64,000 nucleotides of DNA from Stenogyne calaminthoides (GCA_037126765.1 JBBCBC010000030.1:7958786-8022785), one strand, 5' to 3'; positions 48,016-59,558 are shown, numbered from the stretch's first letter. A program made the numbers and translations. The notes: generated by a model not told the origin, from the sequence alone.

Positions 48016-48420
48016 AGGAAAAGAAAGGATTAATCTTGCCTTCAACTGATGATATTGATCGTATAATTTCAGTTGAATTACCAGATGAGATGAATGATAA
48101 ACATTACTTTGAAGTTGTTCGTGATTTTATGATGCATGGTCCTTGTGGTCCAACTGTTAAGTAATGTCCTTGTTATTCCGACGAAGGTGAATGATGATGG
48201 ATATCCTATTTATAGACGAAGAAACAATGGAAAAACCGTGAAGAAAAAGAATGTTGTTTTGGACAATAGATATGTTCCTCATAACAAATATCTTCTTTTA
48301 AAATACGGTGCACATATTAATGTTGAATGCTGCAATCAATCTAGCATCATTAAATACTTATTCAAGTATATCAACAAGGATCATGATCGTGTGATTGCTA
48401 CTTTTGTTGAAAATAATTAA
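48016..48420 (+). pseudogene. Helitron Rep/helicase fragment
   Basis: LPSTDDIDRIISVELPDEMN with YFEVVRDFMMHGPCGP matches the conserved stretch upstream of the helicase in plant Helitrons. A deletion then joins to DDGYPIYRRRNNGKTV, DNRYVPHNKYLLLKYGAHIN and KYLFKYINKDHDRV. The Cys/His-rich part between (usually …CM..G.C.K.FPK) is missing and the frame shifts at about 48164. The catalytic Rep motifs are absent. Confidence 0.88.
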
Positions 48421-49205
48421 AGTTCATCCCCACACTCTGTATTCAGTTATTAAATTAAGATACAACTTGATATAAATATTTTTCCTGATCTATCGTGTCT
48501 CTCCTTTTTTTTTCTTATTATAATTTAATTAAAATATTAAGATTTAAGAATTTCATCCGCAACAAAGATTTTGTTTTATTGTAATTTTGAATGTGCTTTC
48601 TCGAGGCTCTCATACCCAAAAATTTAAAATTTAATCATCTGAATATGGTTCTATTTTTTTTATTTAGTACTTTTATTTATTTAACTTGTTCAGTGTTAAA
48701 TATCTACATTATTTTCTCAATATTTGTCCTTTTCTTTGGAGGAATATGTATTAATAATTTATTTTTTAGTTGTTATATATTGTGATAATGATAAAATTTT
48801 AGCCACTTTAATATTAGAAAAAGAAAATTTGTAAATGTAATAATGTATTAACATGAGTTCAATGAGATATTTTTTAAAATTGATAAACGTTTATTGAAAT
48901 GTTTAAAAATATATTGAGCATAAGTTGTATGATTTTATTTTAACTAAATATTATTTATAATTAGGGATATATTTTATAAATGAACACCAATATATTAAAA
49001 TATGTTTTATTAAAAATAGAGATAAATTCGAATTTAATTATTGATGAGTTTTATGTTTTGAAGTCCCATATGACACCACCTAAATTAATATATTAAAAAA
49101 TATTATATGTAAATATAAAATTATAATGTAACGAAACTTCAAAAAAATTTAAGTCACTCCATCGTTAAATCCTAAATTCGTCCCTGCCTAAATTGTCATT
49201 GACTC
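48421..49205. other. Helitron interior, no coding recognised
   Basis: Very AT-rich, full of stops. It sits where the central helicase (Walker A/B) would be in an autonomous Helitron, so the core helicase has been lost. Confidence 0.6.
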
Positions 49206-49470
49206 CTTCTCATCCTAGGTTACCGTTCAAATTTACACGTAGACAGTTTCCGTTGATTGTTTCATATGTTATGTCTATAAATAAAAGTTAAGGGAAATCT
49301 TTTTTCCATGTTGGAGTTTATCTTAAGAAGCTGGTGTTTAGCCATGGTCAACTTTATGTTGCAGTTTCGAGGGTTACCAATCGACGTGGTTTGAAGATTA
49401 TGTTGTGTAACAATGATAGTTTTGAACATAATACAACAAAAAAATGTTGTATTTCAAGAAATGTTCATAA
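49206..49470 (+). pseudogene. Helitron helicase C-terminal fragment
   Basis: LPFKFTRRQFPLIVSYVMSI then NKS, a TAA stop (from CAA) and GKS: the Pif1-family INKSQGQS motif. Next is HVGVYLKKLVFSHGQLYVAV then SRVTNRRGLKIM, the last helicase motif. Order and spacing match Pif1-like Helitron helicases. Confidence 0.88.
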
Positions 49471-49957
49471 TTTTGAAATTATATTATGATATTTTGTTTT
49501 TTGTTATATACATTATTTTTATTTGAAAGGGTGAATATTATTTAAAAAAAAAACAATTGATTGTTGTTTTATTTTTCTAATTTTTTTCTAATATAATTAA
49601 TGCTATATCCATGTTTATTAATTTATGTTTTATATATTGTATCAATTTTTTTTTATATTATGAGTTAGAGAATGAGAATCCCTTCCCCTTAAAATTAAAA
49701 TTTTTAAAATCAAATTGTCAAGTGCTAAAGGGAGGCGCTACGTTTCTGAATGTTCTGCAACTGAAATTTCGTGAATCACAATAATGATTAAAATTCATTT
49801 TAATTAATATATATTTTAGCAAAAAATAAATACATTTTCATAATTAAATTACCAATTAATATGTAAAAGATTATTTATAATCTATAACTTGAAGAGATAT
49901 TGAAAAATAAATAATAACAAAATAACAAAATAACAAAATATAGCTACACTAATAACT

Positions 49958-49990
49958 TCCGTGCAACGCACGGGTAGACAAAAAACTAGT
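49958..49990 (+). other. Helitron 3' terminus (hairpin + CTAGT)
   Basis: An inverted CCGTGC/GCACGG hairpin lies about a dozen bases before terminal CTAGT. This is the standard Helitron transposition terminator. Confidence 0.9.
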
Positions 49991-50420
49991 TTATAATAAC
50001 GCTATTTAGTCATTTTTTACTAATCAAATTTAGATCAAACAATTAGAAGAACTTGTTATAAATAGCCTCATCGGTCTCCATTCCCATAATTCCCTAGTCT
50101 GATGTACTAAAAAATAGACAAAAACTTGTATAGATCTGGTTCATGTTATGAACCTTGTTTTTAATTTATGGCATTTGACTCTACTCAGAGCTTGTTTTTA
50201 ATTTATGGCATTTGACTCTACCAGAGTATAATATGTGTCAAGTTTAGTGGTTTAAAAATGTGTTTGAAATGAGCAAAATGAGTCAAATAATCCAAGTTCA
50301 TAATATAGACTTGATTCATGGGAGACCAACTCTAAAAAATATCAGCGTTTTCACAGCAAAAAAATTGAGTATGACTATATTCACTGTTAGCATCTTAGGA
50401 TCCCTCCTAAAGAGGGAGCA
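49991..50420. other. Module spacer
   Basis: 49995-50100 matches 38530-38645 upstream of pseudogene 1. A 37-bp direct duplication (CTTGTTTTTAATTTATGGCA…) lies at about 50153-50225. No gene. Confidence 0.55.
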
Positions 50421-50509
50421 TTACTGAAAAAAGTCTCCAAGTCCAGACTTTTGTTGGACATGTTTTCATTACCTAGCATCATTTCATCTCATTAAATGCA
50501 CTAGTACTT
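50421..50509 (-). pseudogene. Orphan S-RLK kinase-exon relic, module 2, part 1
   Basis: CAGACTTTTGTTGGACATGT and AGCATCATTTCATCTC align with the 3' end of S-RLK exon 4 (NKSLD, GDEMM codons). It stops at AATGCA, where an insertion of about 745 bp begins. The rest is at 51229-51342. It is equivalent to the relic at 12150-12332. Confidence 0.6.
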
Positions 50510-50633
50510 TTATTACTAGATTGAACGTGAACCAGCCATGAGACCGGTCGAATAAAAAAAATGTTTTCAAGGTTATATTAGGAAAAAATCAGTCAGAACC
50601 AAAAAAACGGTAGAATCGGTTTCTTGTTTTCTA

Positions 50634-50920
50634 CTCCCAATATAAGTTTTATATTTTCTTTTTTATCTGTCTCACAAAAGTTTCTTCTTCCATAAATAAA
50701 AATAATAATTTAGTATCCATAATTTTTATTCACTTTTCACACAATATTACAAAAATATCACTCATTACTCCACTTATTACTCTACATTTTTTTCCTTCCT
50801 CCCAATTATCAAATGTAACCTTTATTTTTCAACAAAATTACTCATAATTTATTACTTTACTATTATTCCTTAATTAAAGAGCCCAAAAGAAAGGAGAAAC
50901 TTATACCGGAACGGAGGAAG
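50634..50920. mobile_element. Stowaway-like MITE
   Basis: It is flanked by TA on both sides (50632-50633, 50921-50922). The left end is CTCCCAATATAAGTTTTA; the right end reverse-complemented is CTTCCTCCGTTCCGGTATAA, then GTTTC. The CTCCCTCCGT-type terminus and TA target are Stowaway (Tc1/mariner) marks. The left terminus has lost a few bases. Confidence 0.7.
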
Positions 50921-51228
50921 TATTATTTTTTTATATTATTCTTAATTCTAATTTCTAACTTTCACTTTTTTATTTAATTAAACAGCTCAGCCCTCAAGTT
51001 CTTTTTTTTTTCCTTTCCATACATGATAAAAAGTACAAATTAGGACAAATTAACACCTCCCCTCCCAAAGTGTTAAAGTCTCGATGCCTAAATTATGTTC
51101 CGTCTTAGTGTCTCACACAACTGTGACTCTATTTATTTTATTTTTAAATGTAACATAGTGGATATTGAAAAAAATAAATAGGCAGTGATCATTTTAACAG
51201 TTAGATCGCCCGCAATCGGTGCCCAATC

Positions 51229-51445
51229 ATGTTTGGTCACTGGTCTACTTATGAAAACACCAGAATGCACCATCCAGAAACTTCATTAGATTCCGAAGCT
51301 GAAGCATGCAATATAGATCACTTCATTATTGTATTTACACGTATTCTTGTAGTAGAAGTAAGTGGCAAGTTAAATATTGAATCCACGAGACTGTTCTGCA
51401 AGTGTAGTCTTAATGTTGTATGTCATCACGTAATTAGAGTAAAAA
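51229..51445 (-). pseudogene. Orphan S-RLK kinase-exon relic, module 2, part 2
   Basis: GAATGCACCATCCAGAAACT then TCATTAGATTCCGAAGCTGA align with exon 4 codons for the WCF, KLL and QHRNLV region. The flank 51354-51430 matches 12379-12455, again showing module equivalence with 12150-12460. Confidence 0.6.
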
Positions 51446-51658
51446 GCCAATAAAGAGTGTGAATTATCTGAGTATTTAAACAAAGATTAATTAAACTAAT
51501 AATTTAATAATAAGCAAGCAAACAATTAATAAGAATCAAACAACAGAGAAATGTGGTCTGTTATTCATCCTCGGTAGAATTGACGTTTCTCAGTTGATTG
51601 ATAAGGGCAATTACTATTTTACTTTAATTCGTACCAAATAAGGTTTGAATTAATGCGT
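51446..51658. other. Unassigned spacer
   Basis: About 210 bp of AT-rich sequence before element D; nothing recognised. Confidence 0.5.
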
Positions 51659-51663
51659 TAAAT

Positions 51664-52539
51664 TGTTGGGATTGTTGGAGCCTGATTGAAACGGGGATGC
51701 AGTGCGCGGGAGGCATTCGATCTGTGCTCGTGATCGAGCACTTATGCTCGGTCGAACACCCCCCCATGCAGCGCGTACTAGGCGCTCGACCAAGACATGA
51801 GGTCGAGCACTTCCCCTAGACCAAGGCCCGTGGTTGAGCGGTTCCGAAGGCCTGTGCGCGGATTTTTAGGGTTTTGGCCCAATCTCATATTTAAATACTT
51901 TTGACTCATTGTATTTGTACATCACCAAAAATATAGTAGATCTCCTGGCTTGGTAGTGCCCCCTAGATGTAGTCATTCCTGACGAACTGGGTTACCAAAT
52001 TTGTGTTCCTTAATTCTTGTTTCCAATGTTTTCATAACCGAACCGGTGATCAAACCGGACAGACCACCGGTCAGCGGTTCAACCGGTCGGACCGGTTCAA
52101 CCGGCGGTTCAACCGTTTTCTATGTTTAGTTAAAAAACAAAATAAGTATACACCTACAAAAATTTAAATATATATTTTATAACTTTTCATATCATATTTT
52201 ATAAATTTTGTCTCACCTCATACATTTATCCCACATCGAAAGTATTGGAGAAAAATGTAAGAGGAATATAAATTTTAAATTTTAAATATTTAATATAAAT
52301 TAATAATTTAATTTAAAAAAATAAAATAAAAAAACCGGTTATTTCCGGTTGAACCGGGTTTTGACCGGTTCTGACCGGTTCAACCCGGTTCAACCTGAAA
52401 TCCGGTTATATAGTGCATTTTTAACCGGGTTACCGACCGGTTCCCGGTTCAACCGGTTGAACCGGCCGGTTCAACCCGGTTTTGAAAACAGTGCTTGTTT
52501 CTATTATTTTCTCCATAATTGCTGCTTTAAATCCTAACA
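51664..52539 (+). repeat. 5' LTR of element D (with MITE)
   Basis: Begins TGTTGGGATTGTTGGAGCC, ends AAATCCTAACA. Without the MITE and its extra target copy it is about 398 bp, close to the right LTR. Both LTRs carry a GC-rich stretch with repeated TCGAGCA/CTCGACC motifs (about 51720-51850). Confidence 0.92.
52024..52493. mobile_element. hAT-like MITE rich in CCGGTT repeats
   Basis: An exact 8-bp TSD CTTGTTTC (52016-52023, 52494-52501) surrounds it; the right LTR of D gives the empty site. TIRs are CAATGTTTTCATAACCG and, from the right, CACTGTTTTCAAAACC. Both flanking arms are packed with CCGGTTCAACCGG-type units. The 8-bp TSD and CA.TG ends point to hAT. No coding. Confidence 0.9.
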
Positions 52540-52541
52540 AC

Positions 52542-52554
52542 TGGTATCTAGAGC
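52542..52554 (+). promoter_or_regulatory. Primer-binding site of element D
   Basis: TGGTATCTAGAGC, two bases after the LTR. It resembles the tRNA-iMet site TGGTATCAGAGC with one inserted base. Confidence 0.75.
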
Positions 52555-52586
52555 ATCAGGTTCAAGGGATCTTGTGGGAGCAATTA

Positions 52587-53110
52587 TGATGGGCCGGGGG
52601 AAATCGCCATTGAGAAGTTTGATGGAACGGATTTCGGATTCTGGAAATTGCAGATCGAGGATTACCTGTACGGTAAAGATCTGTATCAACCTTTAAGTTC
52701 AAAGCCTGAAGATATGAAGGACGGCGAGTGGAAGTTGCTGGACAGGAAGACGATGAGTGTGGTTTGTCTGTCGTTATCCAGGAACGTCACCCTCCATACG
52801 GTGAAAGCAAAAACCACAAAGGAGATGCTGGAGATTTTGATCGAGATGTATGAAAAAACCGCCTGCAGCCGAACAAGGTTCATCTGATGCAGAGGTTATT
52901 CAACCTGAAGATGGCAGAGGATACTGTGGTAGTCAATCATCTAAACGAGTTCAATATGACGATAGCCCAATTGAGCTCGATTGAGATTGATTTTGATGAT
53001 GAGGTTCAAGCCCTAATTTTGTTGTCTTCTTTACCTGAAAGTTGGAGGGGACAAGAACGGCCCGTTAGTGCTTCAAATAGTAAAAGTGAAACTTAATTTT
53101 GATGAGGTTA
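52587..53110 (+). pseudogene. Element D gag, broken
   Basis: IAIEKFDGTDFGFWKLQIED with YLYGKDLYQPL is a copia gag head (KFDG.nF..W). It continues with WKLLDRKTMSVVCLSLS and KEMLEILIEMYEK, then frameshifts near 52870 to MQRLFNLKMAEDTVVVNHLN (52887-53096) with LILLSSLPESW. It ends in stops before a degraded zinc-knuckle region with ECYNYHELGHYKRECKA-like sequence (about 53275-53325). Confidence 0.87.
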
Positions 53111-53394
53111 GAGATTTGATCATGAGCGAAGAAATTAGTAGGAAAGAATTGGGTGTGGCCACATGATCGAGCCTTGAGAAAAGGAAACAGAGGCATATCC
53201 AATCCAAAGGAAGCCAAATCGGGTAGATCAAAGTCAAGGGCAAAGATAAGCCCAAGAAGTACAAGAGTCAAGTTGAGTGCTACAATTATCATGAACTTGG
53301 TCATTACAAAAGGGAGTGCAAGGCACCAAAGAAAGGCTGAGGAATGCACCAAAGAAGAATGACAACTCAAAGAACGCCGCCATCGATGAGGGCT

Positions 53395-54511
53395 CGATGA
53401 TTAATCTTGAGCATAAGCAAATTTATTAGAATCGTGGGTGTTAGATTCGAGCATCGTTTCATTCGCGCAAAGAAGATCGACGTGATGGAGAAGTACACAC
53501 CGAACTTTGGGAAGGTTTATCTAGGTGATGATGAGCCTCGAAATCAAAGGGAATGGGGATGTTCGGATCAAGACACCAAATGGAACTGCTTTTGCGGTTG
53601 AAAGATGTGAGACATATTCCTGGATTGAAGAGGAATTTAATTTTAGTGGGGCAACTTGATGATGAGGGTTACAAGGTGATCTTTGGTTGCAACATGTGGA
53701 AGATATCCAAAGGTGTCATGGTAGTGGCTAGAGGCAATAAGGAGGGAACGTTGTACATGACAGGCAACACCCGGGACAGCATTGCTCTTGCAGTGAAAAA
53801 GGGAATGCAGATTTGTGGCATTGTCGTCTTGGCCACATGAGTGAGAAAGGGATGAAAGTTATGTGTTCAAAGGACAAACTGCCAGACCTCAAGATAGTTG
53901 ACATCGGGTTGTGTGAGGACTGTGTATTCGGAAAACAGAAAAGGGTGAGTTTTTCGAAGGGATGCAGAACCTTGAAGAAGCAGAAGTTGGAGTTAGTCCA
54001 CAACGACTTGTGGGGTCCAGCACCAGTGACATCCCTTGGTGGAGCATCATATTACATGACTTTCATTGACAACTCTACGAGGAAGGTATGAGTTTATTTT
54101 CTGAAAAATAAGTCTGATGCCTTTAATGCTTTCAGGAAGTGGAAGACCCTTGTAGAAACTGAGACGGGTCTCAAAGTGAAGTGTTTGAGATCTGACAATG
54201 ATGGAGAGTACGAGCTCCGTGAGTTCAAAGAATTATGTGAGGCGAATGAAATTCAAATGGAGAAAACCGTGAGAGGAACCCCCCCAGCAGAACGGTGTGA
54301 CAGAACGTATGAACAGAACACTATGTGAACGTACTAGAAGTATGAGATTGAAGTGTGGGCTGCCAAAGATGTTTTGGGCAAAAGCAGTTAACACTGCAGC
54401 TTACTTTATAAACAGAGGACCCTCAACTCCCTTGGAAAATGGCATACCAAAGGAGGTCTGGTCGGGTAAGGAGGTAAATTTGTCTTTTCTTTGAGTATTT
54501 GGGTGTGTTTC
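53395..54511 (+). pseudogene. Element D protease and integrase, broken
   Basis: LVLDSSISFHS-like protease start near 53433 (WVLDS form). 53553-53840 has LKDVRHIPGLKRNLILVGQL, the region before the pre-integrase finger. Zinc finger LWHCRLGHMSEKG and CEDCVFGKQ, then integrase VHNDLWGP and FIDNSTRKV (53813-54091, catalytic D in HND). LRSDNDGEYE follows, after a stop, near 54187. The GVTERMNRT Glu motif is at about 54290-54320 after a frameshift at a CCCCCC run. The frame is lost at the solo LTR (54512). Confidence 0.87.
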
Positions 54512-56055
54512 TGTTGGTCCCGTTTGAAAACTCATGAATGCGTTAAATATCATGCAATGCATATAAAACAGGGGTGAGGGAATGGTGGTTCCAAATTTTT
54601 CGTTTTTGCTTATAATCCAATGCATATGGCAAGTAAGAACATAAAGCAGTAAGGAACACACGATTTTATAGTGGTTCGGAGTCCAACTCCTACATCCACT
54701 CTTCCCTATCAGCAGGGGCACCAACTTGACCAACTGGACTTAGTTTTATGTGTTAGTCCAACACAATACAGATGTTTAACGAGTTCTCACTCTCACGGGA
54801 CTTATCTCCCTCACGGGATTTCCTACCCTCCCTTTCGGGATTGCGTAGATATTTAACGAGTTCTCACTCACACCCAGAAAGTAAGCTAGTCCAACTAACT
54901 TACAATCCTTGCTTAACAAAACTTAACTTAACTTTTGGGTTTGGGGTATAAGATTGTTTGGTGTCCAACTAGGGTGAGATTTTCCCTTACATTTGTTTAG
55001 CCTCAATGCTAAGGATGAGAAAATCTCTCTAAGCTTAGGATATTACATTTGTGCTTAGATCTAGGATAGAACACTCTTGAATATATGCATGTATTTCTTG
55101 CTCAGTGTTCTATGGTGGAAATGCTAGATGATTTGGCTTTGTAGCTTGATGGTGTTTTTCACGCATTTCCCACACTTAATTTGATGGAAGAAATTGTATT
55201 TATAGTGTGGATTTGAATGTTACCGTTGGATGGAGTCACATTCAAATCCATACTATTATGTAGCTTTTGCAGCTTTTTCAGACTGGTTGTCTTCCTCTCA
55301 TTGGTCCACATCAGCTGAATCTAACGGCTATAATCTTCAGGATTCTTGATTCAGCAGACTTTTCTTTAGCGTGCCTTGTCTGATTAGGTATACTGACACT
55401 CAAGCTAACTGAGTTCAAATTTTTCGACTTCGCATAACCCGACCATCAGTCACTAAAGACTCAGCTATCCGATCATCAATGGCGTTCGATTCTCGATGAA
55501 CATGACTTGAGATGACTTGTCTTGATGACTTCTCTTGATTTCTTCTTACGATCCGATCGACTCACTTTGATCGAGATCGATCTCTTTATCGGTCGGCCTA
55601 TCCGGTTTATCTACATGATTAGTACATCGGGTTAGCATATCGAGTTAGTTGAATCGAGGTTATCTTATCGGATCTCGTCGATCTCATCTGTTTCCTCTTG
55701 ATTCGACAACCTCCTCTTCGATAAATTAAATCCGATCAGAATAAATCATCCGTATTCCGATAAACTTATCTTTTCCGTAATCTAATCCCGTCTTGATTCT
55801 TTTGATCAATTTGTAGCTTTTCTTCTTTTTTTCGATTTTGCTCGGCTCATCGGTTAACTCAAAACTTCATCGACTAAATGCGATCTTGATCTGACCTCGT
55901 CTCTTGACCTCGTCGATCCTCGATCATCTTCATCGATTTCATGAGTTCCCCCGCAACTTGTTCTCTCGTTCCCCCCTTGTTATCGTAGATTAGCTTCAAT
56001 AACACAAGTTGATAATGTTTTAGCATAATTCATCAAAACTAAAAATATCCCAACA
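54512..56055 (+). mobile_element. Solo LTR E inside element D
   Basis: It starts TGTTGGTCCCG and ends ATATCCCAACA, 1544 bp, with exact TSD GTTTC (54507-54511, 56056-56060). Codons of D's integrase/linker run up to one side and resume on the other (VSYVHIDATSRSKLD). No internal retroviral-type domain or second LTR is present, so it is a recombined solo LTR. Its strand cannot be fixed from TG…CA alone; plus is arbitrary. Confidence 0.88.
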
Positions 56056-57970
56056 GTTTCATATGTTCATATTGATGCTACTAGTAGAAGTAAATTGGAT
56101 GTTAAGTACGCTTTATTGGATATAGCGGTGATGAATTTGGTTATCGATTTTGGGATGAGGAAAATCGAAAGATAATTAAGAGTCGAGATGTCGTATTTAA
56201 TGAAAGTGTTGTACAAAGACAATTAGGGGATATCTAAAGAAGGTGGTTCTCGAGACTCGGTTGTGGAGTTAGACATTTTAACTCAAAGGGAGCAAGGAGG
56301 TTCTAGATGATCGGAAGATTATTGAGGAGAACCTAGTACACCACCACCAATTCATTCCCATCATGGAGATCCATGAGAGAGCATAGATCTCCGATAGGTA
56401 TTCACCTTCTTCATTATTTATTGTTGATGATGGTGGTGAACCTGAATGTTATCAGAGGCTACACGTGAGTGAAAGGGGTGAGCAAGTGGAAACTTGCGAT
56501 GGATGATGAGATGAATTCGTTGATGACCAACGGAACCTGGGAACTAGTTGAGCTCCCTAAAGGCAAGAAGTCATTGCATAATAAGTGGGTTTACAGAATC
56601 AAAGAGGAGGCTGATGGAAGCAAACATTACAAGGCAAGACTGGTTGTGAAGGGGTTTCAGCAGAAACATGGTATTGATTATCTTTGATGTTTTTACTTCG
56701 GTTGTGAAAACTAACTACCATTCGGTTAATTCGAAGTTTGGTGGCTGCAGAGAACTTGGTGTTAGAACAGATGGATGTGAAAACAGCATTTCTTCATGGT
56801 AACTTAGATGAGGACATCTACATGAAGCAACCAGAAGGATATTTGTCAAAAGGGAATAGTGAGCTTGTTTGCAAATTGAAGAAGAGCTTGTATGGTTTGA
56901 AACAAGCTCCATTACAGTGGTACAAGAAGTTTGTTGGGTTCATGCATGAGATTGAGATCAATAGGTGTGAAGCTGACCATTGTTGTTACTTCAAGAGGTA
57001 TGATGGTGGTTATATCATTTTGCTATTATATGTTGATGACATGTTGATAGCAGACTCCAGTGCTCAGGAAGTGAGCAAGTTGAAGAAGAAGTTGTCTGAT
57101 AGGTTTGCTATGAAGGACCTTGGAGAGGCCAAGTAAATCTTAGGTATGCGAATCGATCGTGATAAGGTGGCAGGAAAGTTGTATCAGGCTGAATACATAA
57201 AGAAGGTCTTGAAGAGATTTAGTATGGAAGATGCAAAGCCAGTTCGTGTCCCGTTGGGAAGTCAGTTCAAGCTATCCAACAAGGACTCACCTAGTAGCGA
57301 AGAGGAGCGGACCTACATGCAAAACACTCCATATGCTTCAACAATTGACAGTTTGATGTATGCCATGGTGTGTACAAGATCAGATATTGCACATGCAGTG
57401 GGAGTTGTTAGCCGGTTTATGGGTAATTAGGGTAAGCAGCATTAGGAGGCAGTGAAGTGGATCCTTAAGTACTTGAGAGGTACTACTGAACAAGCTTTGT
57501 GCTTTGAGGGAAAAAGCGTTGAGTTGACAGGATATGTTGATCCAGACTTGGCATCCAGTGATCTCGACAAAAGGAGGAGTACAACCGGGTATGTGTTTAC
57601 TTTTGGTGGTACAACAATTTCTTGGGCTTCTAAGTTGCAGAAGATCGTAGCTCAGTCCACTGTAGAGGCAGAGTATGTTGCAGTTACTGAGGCTAGTAAG
57701 GAGATGGTATGGTTCCAGAATCTTTTGTGTGAGTTGGGGAATGAACAAAAGGATAGTATTCTGTATAGTGACAGTCAGAGTGTTATTCACTTGGCAAAGA
57801 ATCCGGCCTTTCACTCGAGGACGAAGCATATTGAGTTAAGATATCATTACATATGTTACCTCATTGAGAACAAGATCTTACAGCTAATGAAGTTCCGATG
57901 AAGTGAGAATCCTGCTGACATGTTGACTAAGGTTGTGACCTTAGAGAAGTTGAAGTTATGCATGACTTCA
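56056..57970 (+). pseudogene. Element D reverse transcriptase and RNase H, broken
   Basis: After a degraded linker (56056-56460), RT starts WKLAMDDEMNSLMTNGTWEL (56469-56687) with NKWVYRIK and ARLVVKGFQQK. A frameshift leads to 56738-57136 with MDVKTAFLHGNLDEDIYMKQ and LLYVDDMLIA (catalytic YVDD). One stop at 57134 (GEAK*) precedes 57146-57430, ending MGN* where GN is followed by GK. RNase H 57452-57901 has GYVDPDLASSDLDKRRSTTG, where the usual GYSDADWAG Asp context is altered, and STVEAEYVA, DSQSVIHLAKN and SRTKHIELRYHYI. This is the best kept part of D, with few lesions. Confidence 0.9.
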
Positions 57971-58076
57971 TCTGGCCTTGGAAACTGAGATGAAGGTCCG
58001 GCACTACTACTAGTGAGAGAGACCGTTGAAACGGAGGAGACAAGTTACAGTTGGAGTCAGTCTCCAGGTGGGAGAT

Positions 58077-58464
58077 TGTTGGGATTGTTGGAGCCTCATT
58101 GAAATGGGGATGCAGTGCGTAGGAGGCGCTCGACCTATGCTTGTGATCGAGCACTTATGCTCGGTCGAACACCCATGCAGCGCGTACTAGGCGCTCAACC
58201 AAGACATGAGGTCGAGCACTTCCGCTCGACCAAGGCCCGTGGTCGAGCGGTTCCGAAGTGCGTGAATTTTAGGGTTTTGGTCCAGTCTCATATTTAAACA
58301 CTTTTGACTCATTGTATTTGTACATCACCAAAAATATAGTAGAGCTCCTGGCTTGGTAGTGCCCCCTAGACGTAGTCATTCCTGACGAACTGGGTAACCA
58401 AATTTGTGTTCCTTAATTCTTGTTTCTATTATTTTCTCCATAATTGCTGCTTTAAATCCTAACA
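58077..58464 (+). repeat. 3' LTR of element D
   Basis: Preceded by polypurine GGTGGGAGAT. Matches the left LTR apart from the MITE and small indels. Confidence 0.93.
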
Positions 58465-59558
58465 TAAATAAAAGCACGATGGAGGGTTAGTCGTCGTTTC
58501 CTGCAAACATGAATGTTGTATTAACCGAAACTTCATTCAGATATTGACCACTATATAATGCATATAGACAAGGGAAGGCACAACAGACTTCATTGTCCAG
58601 AGAAATCTGTTAAGATTGAAACAAATACAGAACATGGAGTATCAGCTAACTACCGTTTATTTATCGAGCCTCTAACAAAGAAATGCTCATTGAATTGTTT
58701 GAAGTTGTTGTGCTTGGGTTAACTGAAGTTGCAGTTGTAAGTACACCTCTTGCCGTGAAAAAGCCGGGATGTTTAGGTTCAGGCAGGGGACCATCATTGC
58801 TCAGCATCTGTACCACTGAACCCATGTCTGGCCTATCTTCTGCCTGTTCTTGAACACATAAAAGACCGATGTGGATTGTTCGCTGTATTTCTGATAAATA
58901 GCATGAATTTTTGAGACAAAAATCAAACACTTCTTGTGACTTTTCTTCTTTGTAAAGCATCCATGCCTGTTATTTTTTAAGATTAGTTTCATATATATCA
59001 AATAAAGATTCAAGTTTGTACAGGATGTAATACTTACATGTCCAAGAAGGTTGAGTTGGTGGTCTTTATGAATAAATCCTCTGTTTTTCTTACCACTCAC
59101 AATCTCAAGGACCAAAACTCCGAAGCTAAAGACATCTGATTTCACTGAAAAGAGACCGTCTACAGCATATTCTGGTGACATGTAGCCACTACATAAAAAT
59201 AATTGCTATTAATTATTAAACTGCAAGGAAGTGGATGTAATTTATCCAGAAACGAAGATTCATACATACTATGTTCCTACTACTCAGCTTGTGTTGGCTC
59301 CAGTTTCGTTGCCTCCAAAAGTTCTAGCAAGACCAAAGTCTGATATCTTTGGGTTCATATCAGAATCTAGTAATATATTGCTGGCTTTGAGGTCCCTGTG
59401 GATAACTCGGAGACGGGAATCTTGGTGAAGATACATAAGGCCCCGAGCAATACCATTTATAATGTTGAGGCGCCTAGGCCAATCCAGTAACATGTTTTTT
59501 TGTTGGATCTGCCAAAAGGAAGGACATACATACATATTTGATACTTTATTTCATTAAA

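Larger units (their letters stand above)
44913..49990 (+). mobile_element. Helitron with captured B3-like exons
   Basis: The 3' end is canonical: hairpin CCGTGC-AA-CGCACGG (about 49959-49973), a short A-rich run, then CTAGT ending at 49990 before T. Helicase fragments in the same orientation (48020-48420, 49206-49470) support it. The 5' end is inferred at TCATAAATATATAATAGGAG (about 44913), after an A, where the PPR relic breaks off. Flanks 44690-44912 and 49991 on belong to the duplicated S-RLK module. The 5' boundary is less sure than the 3'. Confidence 0.75.
51664..58464 (+). mobile_element. Ty1-copia retrotransposon D
   Basis: TSD TAAAT lies at 51659-51663 and 58465-58469. LTRs are 51664-52539 (carrying a 470-bp MITE) and 58077-58464 (388 bp). 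Primer site, gag, integrase, RT and RNase H follow in copia order on the plus strand, with a polypurine tract (GGTGGGAGAT) before 58077. It contains solo LTR E at 54512-56055. Several stops and frameshifts; non-autonomous now. It sits between the module 2 relic and the 3' flank of gene 3. Confidence 0.95.

Noticed and set aside
54512..56055. A host gene or intron inside element D
   Set aside because: TG…CA ends and the exact 5-bp TSD define it as a solo LTR.
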